Assembly (NCBI GenBank): GCA_946811695.1
Contig: OX328128.1
Location: 30,571,562 to 30,635,561, forward strand
Reading direction: 5' to 3'
Length of the DNA stretch: 64,000 nt
Source: Gonocerus acuteangulatus
Lineage: Eukaryota; Arthropoda; Insecta; Hemiptera; Coreidae
Position 1 is the stretch's first letter. Every line of letters starts with the position of its first letter. A program made the position numbers and the translations under genes. The notes under the pieces are model-generated. The model was not told the origin of the DNA, searched no databases, and saw nothing but the letters and a program-made list of their open reading frames with translations. Below, piece after piece: positions 56,346 to 64,000 of the stretch.

Positions 56346-57052
56346 GATCCTGTATTAGACGAGTGTGTGAGGTCTTTATGAAGATTCTTATTGGTTGCGT
56401 AAAAAGGAGCATTGACTATAGTTCGGAGGACTTTGGATTAGAAGCTTTGGAAGAGTTTGATATTCGATGGTTTTGAAGTCTACCATAGGTCTATTCCGTA
56501 AGGTAACGGACTATGTTGACTGCAGCTAGGAGTGGTTATTAAAGGATACTGGGGACGGGATTGTGAATGTTATGAACTGGCTTTTTCATCTGAACTAAGA
56601 GATAAAAAGTTTGATTATGTGAGGAATTAAGAAAGCAATTAAATATTCCGAATACGGTTGAGAAATCATGGTAACTGTATTGTATGGAAACATTCTAAAA
56701 AGTCCTTTGTATCATGAAAATTCCTTCTTCGTGGGTCTAATCTCAATTATGAATTTCCTTAGAAATTTGAGTACACAATAATTACTTAAATATAGATTAT
56801 TTTTTTGTGCACTCATTGCTAATATTAATGGCGAAAGTACAATAAAATTGTTTGTCGTTTCTTAAACGAGCTGTTTAATGACGTGTATTGGTTTATCGTG
56901 AAATTGCAATTAGACTGATATCGGTTTCGGCACAATTAGGGACATTATTAAGGCGAATAATGAGTTTTCTCTATTAATATACAAACGACCAAATTTTATA
57001 ATTACTTTGGTTTTGGGACCAGGAAGATTTTCTTAAAGAAAAAAAAGGCCAT

Positions 57053-57130
57053 CACGCAGGAGATACATAACTAAGCACTTTTTTTCTGCAAGGTCGCCTT
57101 AAAAAAAACTTATAAAAAGTTTATTAAAGT
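57053..57130 (-). repeat. G1 terminal fragment
   Basis: TCACGCAGGAGATACATAAC, then TAAGCAC and a diverged remainder. It matches the hairpin end of G1, but the hairpin is broken by a mutation (GAGATAC for GAGCTGC). Confidence 0.55.
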
Positions 57131-57349
57131 TTATGTCGCATTCCTGAAGCGAAAATGCTTTAATTCGTAAAAGGCCACATGGGCCTAGAAAGCCTAATAC
57201 TATTTACAATTTATTTAAGCTTGGTTTATAATGGAAATTATTTTAATGTCTATTATTATTAACTAATACTTTTAGGGCGGGTCATCTACAGGTTACCACC
57301 CTTTTCTAGCCAGGATATGGCTGATGCCTTTTCTTTTTAGCGCGGTTCC

Positions 57350-58370
57350 TCCCTCCCTCCAACATGGTTTTTGAAGCGAAATTCGCGCGAAAAAAATCGT
57401 TACGCTTACTTCATAAGCTCGCAAGTACTCGTTTTGTAGGTTTCTTGGCGTAGAAAAACGAATGAAAACATTTTGAAGGCAATAGCTTTAACCGTTTCGA
57501 CCAAAGTGGAAAAATAGTTGTCGAATAATGTTTTTGGTTGGGGTACATAGAATCATGGGATTAAGTTAATATATTTTCTGCGTGTTTAAAATTCATATAA
57601 ACAGAGATGTTTAAATTTTGGTTACGTTTGGAGTTAAGGAAGGAATAGAATAAAATATTTTATTAATAGATATGAAAAGTTTTGGGAACTTCGTTTATTT
57701 ACCTTAATAGCTCGAAAATAGTTGGAAATTTGGTAAGCGGAAGGTGACAATTCGAAAGCTTACCCTAAAAAAAATGTCCCGAGGGAATTTTCGAACATTT
57801 TGAAAAATAAGTCCTTAAAACTTTGAAGTATTTCGTTTATCTTATTTAAACGGTTCTATTTGTCTGCTTTTATTTCTTGGTATTTTTGTAAAATTTAGAA
57901 CGTTTTTTCCTATTTACCTCAATTTTTTTTTTTAAATGCATTGAACAGCGAAATGAGTATTCTATTTTGTTTCACCGCTAGTGACAGGGCTGACCGACCC
58001 GGCTGTGCAGAGATCTACCTGTTCGGGCACTATTCGACTATGCTATGCTTCCCCTCCTCTCCTCTACCTGTGTGAATCCTCTCATAAAATTTCCTCCATT
58101 AAAATGTCAAATTGTAGGAAAGCTTAATTTTATTATTTATTTACTTTTTCTTTTTAGCTCGGAACATTTAGGTGTAATTATATGCTCCAATATATTTTTT
58201 ATAGACTAAATTTTTAATACAATAAATAACATTTTTTTTTTTAAAGATTTTATTCTATATTTTTCACAAAAGATAAAAACCTACCAATAAATACTTCTAT
58301 TCCTTTACTAATGACACTAGGGATATGAACGGAACCGTGCAAAGATAACGCAGTTCCTGCGAGTTGGACT
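57350..58370 (-). repeat. G2 repeat copy with internal insertion
   Basis: The end motif in its minus-strand form (GCAGTTCCTGCGAGTTGGAC) is at 58,348-58,367 and the G2 internal segments are at 57,360-57,870. Between them, about 57,960-58,080, lies sequence related to the piggyBac-like element at 25,680-25,760 (AGGGCTGACCGACCC). Confidence 0.6.
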
Positions 58371-58471
58371 TTGTTAATTTGTATCATATAAGTAATTGTA
58401 AAGACACTGCAATATTAATTTGATGATAAGAAATTTATCTTTATAAACTGTTGTAGACTTGGTGAGGAAGG

Positions 58472-60710
58472 ATGTTTCTGTTATTGTTGGGATTCGTACT
58501 TGCTATTGCATGGGTCCTCCACAGGATCAAGAACAAACATGTTATGGAGTGTGCTGCAAAAATTCCAGGCCCAAAGGGATATCCGCTTGTAGGCAACGCT
58601 TTAAGTCTTCTCCACATTCGAAACTCAGAAGGTATTTGAATGTTATATAGTTTATAATGGAGTTCTATAAAAAAAAACAATTTTTTTTGTTACATAAAAT
58701 AATAAATAAATTTAAATTAAATATATTTTTTGTGAATTTTATGTTTTAGTGGTTAATGGAATACTATATAGTAGTTATATATTATATCCATTCATTTTTA
58801 TTTCCTGCCCTTGGAACATCCAGCAACATGCCCCAGTAGATACGCATCGGTGTTGGACATAATTCTATTTATAAATACGACTTCACTTATTTGTAAATGT
58901 GAATATGAATAGGTTGGTATTCATAAGTGTGAATGTAAATTTATTTGTGCTTCACTTATTTGTAAATATGAATATAAATACATTCATATTCATAAGTTTG
59001 AATACAAATTCATTCGTACTTCACTTATTTGTAAATATGAATATAAATACAATTCTACATATAAGTTTGAATATACATTTATTCATAGTTCACTTATTTG
59101 TAAATACGAATATAAATACATTTGTATTTATAAGTTTAAATAAAAATTTATTTGTACTTCTCTTATTTGTAAATACAAACTCTTAATATAAATACATTCA
59201 TATTCATAAGTGTGAATAAAAATTTATTTGTATTTACATTTAAATAAAAGTACATACAATTATAATCACGAATTTCAATGTAAATAGAAATAAATTAACA
59301 AAATAAATTATGAATGTTTGCATATTACCGATAAATTAAAATAGAATTGGAGGCCCGGTGGTCGTAAGTGTTAAGGCGTAAGCACTTAACTCCGTGCCAA
59401 AAGTCGTGGGTTCGATTTCCACTATCGGGTGGCAGATTTTCTAGAAAGCCTTTTTTCTGGGTTCTAGAAAAGGATGGTAACCTATAGATAACCCAGCCCA
59501 AAAAATAATAATAATTTAAATAAATAAATATTAAAATAGAATTGATGACAATTTTGTGTGTATGGATTTAAATTCCATATTTCCATCATTGTGCTAAAAT
59601 ATGTATATAAATTGGGCTTAACAATATTCTTTTTGCATAAAATACAAAATAAACAAAAAGTTTCAAATATTCTTTCTCAATTTTTTCACGTCTTTCTACC
59701 CTTAAAGACATCAATTACATTATGACATTGAGAGATAATCTAACTTCTGAATATACCTTTGGAAAGGTAATTAAATTTTGCAACTTATGTGAGTTTTGGC
59801 AGTTTGCAGACTTTATTTTGCAAGAGAAGTAATTATCGAACATTTTTTGCTAATTAGACTTTTTTTATTAATATAAAATTTTTGAAAAGTTATTGTGTTT
59901 TGAAAAAGACACTTGTGAACATTGAAAGTGCATTAACCTTAACGAAGACTTAATGCTGATTTCAAAAAAGTAATGTAACGTTGAAAAATAACGTGAATTA
60001 GTGGAGAAAATTTGGAGTTTTCCTCAAAAAACGCAGTTTTTTTTTAACAACCTGTATAGTGTATATTATTATCTATTTATTTTTATTCCGTACCTCAGGT
60101 TTTATTTATTGTTGTAACAACAAATGAGTAATTTTAAAAACAATTTACTGGATTCTCTGAGGTAATTTTTTTGTAATGCTAAGATCACTATTGTATGTTT
60201 GGTCGAAAAATAGATTTAAAAATGTTCAATTGCAGAAACCAGACCATGTTTAATTGTAATTGGTCAACAGTTACTTATACGGTTCTTCATTATATTGTGC
60301 TAGGTACAATTTAACTATATAAAAAAAAAACCATATTACTCCAAATTGAATAATTTATTACTCATAATTCTTTTATATTTTATCAATTACAGATATCCTG
60401 GCAGCAATCAAATACATAACCACTGAATACCATGATGAAGGGATTGTCCGTGTTTGGGTCGGCCCGCTCCTTTACATTTACTTGCACGCTCCTAAATATG
60501 TTGAGGTATGTTATATCACACTAGTATTTCTAAAGTGACACAACTCAAAAATTGGCGTTTTTCAGTTATGGCTATGAAAGACATGGCAAATATCTCTTTC
60601 GGAACTGTATGCACCTAGCTTCAAAGCTTGTACACCAGAGGGCACTTGTGTCACTCTTCCTGTCTTAATGCTATCCCCCCTACATAGGCAAGGGTGACAC
60701 ATTTTCAGTT

Positions 60711-60762
<52 letters not shown>

Positions 60763-62660
60763 GAGTAACTTTGCAGATAAAAATGGGTTGTAAAAATAAA
60801 CTAAATCGGTCCATTATGAGGAGGCTTTACTCCAGACCCAAATTACTAATACTGGTCGTAATTTCTGCTGTATTGTAATGAAACGTGGTATATGTCGTGT
60901 GTATCGAATGAGAAAGAAGTATTGTAAAAATGAAACAAATCAGGGTATCGGAAGGGGGTTTACTTTGTACTATACTTGAATAGAATTCACCTGCAAAAAC
61001 GTCGGCAAAGCTGCCTCTAGGGACTCCTCTGTTTTGTTATGACTTTGTGGATTGCAGAGTTCTAACTTCGGACACTAGGTGCGCTCTATATCCTGTTTTA
61101 TTAGTTATCTTTTTACACAGAGACGTTTTTATTATTCAAATTGATCAATAGACAAAAATTTTCAGTTTTGTATATTTATTAAGTTGTGTAGTTCCATGTA
61201 TGCACGGAACTCTGGAAGGAAACTAATTACAAAATTAATAATTGAAACTTTTGCTCATTAGAAATGTAAAAGAGAAGAACTATTCACATTTTATTTTACT
61301 TATATAGGTTATTTTAAGCTAATTATTCAGGAATGCAGTCTACAGAATCCAAATTCTGCGGTTAGTGCTTAGTGATGCAGCTCCTGTTTGTCAAGCTTTT
61401 TAAAACTTTATTTCAGTTTGATTGCAATTGAGGGGCTTGGTGCAAAAAGGAGATAGCTCCAATTTTTACAGTTTTTGGGGAAACCAAAAAAAAAAATCTT
61501 TAAAAAATTCTAAATTGTGTAAAAATATTTTTGTTGTTTTCTTTTAAATTGAATTATTTATATCATTAAATTATTTATATTTCCATCAGGCCCTCGCTGT
61601 TTCACAGTATGCTAGCCGTAAAGGCCCTCTATATACCTTTGTTTTTGGTGACCATTTTGAAGGAATTTTCGTCACTGATGGTAAGTGTAATAAACAGTAA
61701 TTCTCATTAAGAACTACATTTGAAAGGTCCTTATGAAATTATTTTCCTTAATTTATTTAATATATACTAGCTGTTACCCGGCGTGCCATGCTACACCTAC
61801 TTTCTACATATAGAAAAGCCTAAATAAATTAGAAACCAAATAAGTTTTATTAAAATCTAATAACACGAATCTGTAACTGTTTCAAACCTGTGACCTCCCA
61901 ACTCTGAGTCCTAGACGACTTTGACATAACCTATAACACCCCCCGTATCAAGACATACATGAATGCCAAGTTTGGTAAAAATCGGTCTAACGGTGTGGAT
62001 TTTTATAAAAAAAAAACAACAACATCTAACAGACAGCAGCTGGTAGATGTTTTTGACCTTGCCTATGACAATCCCCTGATCAAGACCAACCTGTGTGCCC
62101 AGTTTGATCAAAATCCGTCAAACGGTGTGGGTTTGTATAAAGAACAAACATACAGACAGACATCTGGTAGACGTTTTTGACTTAACCTATGACACTCCCC
62201 AGATTAAGATCTACATGTGTACCGAGTTTAGCCAAAATCGGACGAACGGTGTGGATTTGTATAAGGGACAAACATACAGACAGACAGCTATAAGACGTTT
62301 TTGACTTAGCCTACGACACTCCCCAGATTAAGATCAACATGTGTACCGAGTTTAGTCAAAATCGGACGAACGGTGTGGATTTGTATAAGGGACAAACATA
62401 CAGACAGACAGTTGGTAGACGTTTTTGACTTAGCCTACGACTCTCCCCAGATTTAGATCTACATGTTTACCGAGTTTAGTCAAAATCGGATGAACGGTAT
62501 GGATTTGTATAAGGGACAAACATACAGACAGACAGCTGGTAGAATTTTTTGACCTAGCCTAGGAGATTTCTTGTATCAAGACCTACCACTATTCCAAGTT
62601 TGGTCAAACGGTGTGGATTTGTATAAGGAACAAACAAACAGAAAAACAGACAGACACGTG

Positions 62661-62720
<60 letters not shown>

Positions 62721-64000
62721 TATTTTTTTATTTTTTAAATTAAAATCCATTGGGATGAACCTAAGATTACAGATTGAACTGTTCACTATAATAAACCAGA
62801 TATTCTCATCACCAACAGGCATAATAAGACTGCTGATTTAATTGATATCTTTGTTCAGAATGATGAGAATATCCCAAAAGCATATGCCGAGAAGCTGCGA
62901 AAATATCAAGGCTTTGCCATTGAGTTCTCTACAAGTTAAATTCTTCTAGAGGTACAGCAGTTACCATTTCAGACAATGGTTTGATACGGAATACCACAGT
63001 CAGTGCCACCAAATATCTGAAACTGTCAGAGGAACTCTTAATATTATCCCAGCTAGCAGTTCTGCTCAACACAGCTAGAAACTCTCTAAATGCCTTTTAA
63101 AAATATCTTCCAGTAAGCTGAGACACCCCACCCCATTATAATTATATAATATAATGATATTTCAATATTTTTCTTTCCAGACTTAAAGAAATGGAAAGAA
63201 CTGAAGAAACCTCTAACTAAATTATTGACAAAAAAATTATTAAATGAAGAGCAATACTCAGTTTTTGTCAGAAAGAGCATGGATTTTGCCAACTACATTC
63301 GAGAAGGGAATTGCGGGAAGGAACTGAATCTCTTCCGTGAATCGTGTACCGCTACAGCAGAAATTGTAGGAGGTTGTTTTTTTTTTTGTTTTTTTTTAAT
63401 GCTCTTCTTAAAAAATGTATTTATATTTAAATAAATATGAGATCTTTTTGAACATTTCCTTATATGCTTTAATTCTGAAATGTATACTTTGTTTTAGAAA
63501 CTCACTTAGGTATAACTCTAGATGCATTAAAAAACCCAGGATTTAGACTCATTGAATATTTGTCTAGGTAAGTTAATTTTTAACCCTTTAACGTGGAAAT
63601 TTTGGATTTAGTTTTAATTTATATACTTATTTAGTTTTGGGCATCACATGGGCGTATATAAGGGGGGACTGATGGGCTGCATTATTATTTTTGTTAGTTC
63701 AGAAATAATAATTTTTTGGGGTGTAATAGCGTATTAATTGGCTGACTATTCCAAGTTCTAGATTATTAGTATTCCCCCGCCCCCGAAATACTCCTACACC
63801 CCCCCCCTCAAAAAATTGTTTTCTATACTCGCCCATGGGGCATCACTATAGTGAAGATTTATCATTTGATTTGTATAAAGAGAAATACAAAACATTCCTG
63901 AAAAAACACAAAAATAATGAAAGCACAAGAAAAAATAAATACATAAAGTATTCTTTTAGTAATATATAAAGTATTCTTTTTCTAATCATTAAAAAATGTT
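58472..64000 (+). CDS. Cytochrome P450, 5' part (CYP4-like)
   Basis: P450s are haem monooxygenases; this one should be anchored in the endoplasmic reticulum. The exons seen are 58472-58631, 60393-60505, 61590-61680, 63181-63372 and 63498-63567, phase-consistent, giving 208 residues before the window ends. Residues 1-17 are a hydrophobic anchor ([16 protein letters not shown]), then a basic stop-transfer stretch and the proline hinge [14 protein letters not shown]. The C-helix region reads [14 protein letters not shown], so the WxxxR haem-propionate motif has Lys in place of Arg. [14 protein letters not shown] resembles the helix E/F block of the CYP4 clan. The oxygen-binding, ExxR and Cys-ligand motifs lie beyond the window, so function and subfamily are open. 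The donor of exon 4 (GTTGTT) is weak. Confidence 0.85.
58878..59235 (+). repeat. AT-rich tandem repeat, about 69-bp unit
   Basis: About five units of 'ttcacttatttgtaaata' ... 'cattcatattcataag' in the first P450 intron. The open frame across it (Asn/Phe/Val-rich) comes from the repeat and is not a gene. Confidence 0.85.
59350..59529 (+). mobile_element. SINE family B, best-preserved copy
   Basis: The head is GAGGCCCGGTGGTCGTAAG, box B is CGTGGGTTCGATTTCCAC, the body is 'cctatagataacccagccc', and the tail is (AAAT)n. A 15-bp duplication, ATTAAAATAGAATTG, lies at 59,335-59,349 and 59,530-59,544. The long perfect duplication suggests a young insertion. Confidence 0.92.
60714..61395 (+). repeat. 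G1 repeat copy after a poly(T) tract
   Basis: About 45 T (60,714-60,758) are followed by a G1 monomer (GGCTTTACTCCAGACCCAAA at 60,823) and the G1 end (GTGATGCAGCTCCTGTTTG, 61,372-61,390). It is in the second P450 intron. Confidence 0.7.
61769..62720 (+). mobile_element. Repeat with 121-bp tandem units and (TA)n end
   Basis: It begins 'actagctgttacccggcgtg', a start also seen in dispersed arthropod repeats. About six diverged units of about 121 bp follow (each with AAATCGGACGAACGGTGTGG and GACAAACATACAGACAGACA). It ends at a (TA)n tract of about 28 units, 62,661-62,716. The class is uncertain. It is in the third P450 intron. Confidence 0.75.
63647..63837. mobile_element. GGGCG-type MITE, short copy
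   Basis: 191 bp, from CATGGGCGTATATAAGG to CTCGCCCATG. A perfect 8-bp duplication, GGGCATCA, lies at 63,639-63,646 and 63,838-63,845. It shares TATTCCAAGTTCTAGATTAT with the copy at 20,649-20,988. It is in an intron of the P450 gene. Confidence 0.9.

Noticed and set aside
58899..59186. A 95-residue repetitive protein
   Set aside because: It comes from an AT-rich tandem repeat inside a P450 intron.
59350..59430. A tRNA gene
   Set aside because: This is the head of a SINE with a 15-bp target duplication and related bodies at three other sites.

Overview
This is a AT-rich, repeat-dense eukaryotic window from a metazoan, most likely an arthropod and probably an insect. The reasons are spliced genes with GT-AG introns, an insect-like microsomal P450, a group VIA phospholipase A2 split into 14 exons, tRNA-derived SINEs, mariner, hAT, piggyBac-like and pogo-like DNA transposons, and R1/Jockey-type LINE debris. 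The species cannot be fixed from the sequence alone. All the genes I can support are on the + strand.

Layout. Bases 1-9,900 are almost pure mobile-element territory. They include a three-level nest (LINE fragment inside a mariner inside a long-terminal-inverted-repeat element), two SINEs and a LINE RNase H relic. A gene I do not recognise (four phase-consistent exons, 3' end only) runs from about 9,908 to 19,419, and its long introns hold a 2.75 kb foldback element and several repeat families. A two-exon NAP1-family histone chaperone lies at 22,677-27,129. The best gene is a complete group VIA calcium-independent phospholipase A2 (PLA2G6 / iPLA2-VIA type, 791 residues) at 29,480-48,769, with ankyrin repeats followed by a patatin-type lipase domain. 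Its introns carry piggyBac-like, pogo-like and foldback elements. From 49,100 to 58,400 there is a hAT element with its target duplication, a 69-bp coding-length minisatellite, a second hAT-type miniature element and a weakly supported three-exon gene. The window ends inside a cytochrome P450 gene (58,472 to beyond 64,000; first five exons).

No operon-like logic links the genes. They are neighbours with unrelated roles: chromatin assembly, membrane phospholipid remodelling and oxidative metabolism. The most unusual signals are (a) the iPLA2 nucleophile elbow reading Ala-Thr-Ser-Thr-Gly instead of Gly-Thr-Ser-Thr-Gly, next to a GC-AG intron; (b) an exon whose 3' end and splice donor are the first unit of a degenerate tandem array; (c) a two-unit higher-order minisatellite of exactly 23 codons; (d) dispersed elements that run from a (TA)n tract to a short GCAG-hairpin motif, resembling Helentron-associated (DINE-like) elements; and (e) hammerhead-like cores in repeat debris. 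I did not find a convincing new defence or multi-gene system.

All exon models come from reading splice sites, phases and protein similarity by eye. No alignment or database search was run.
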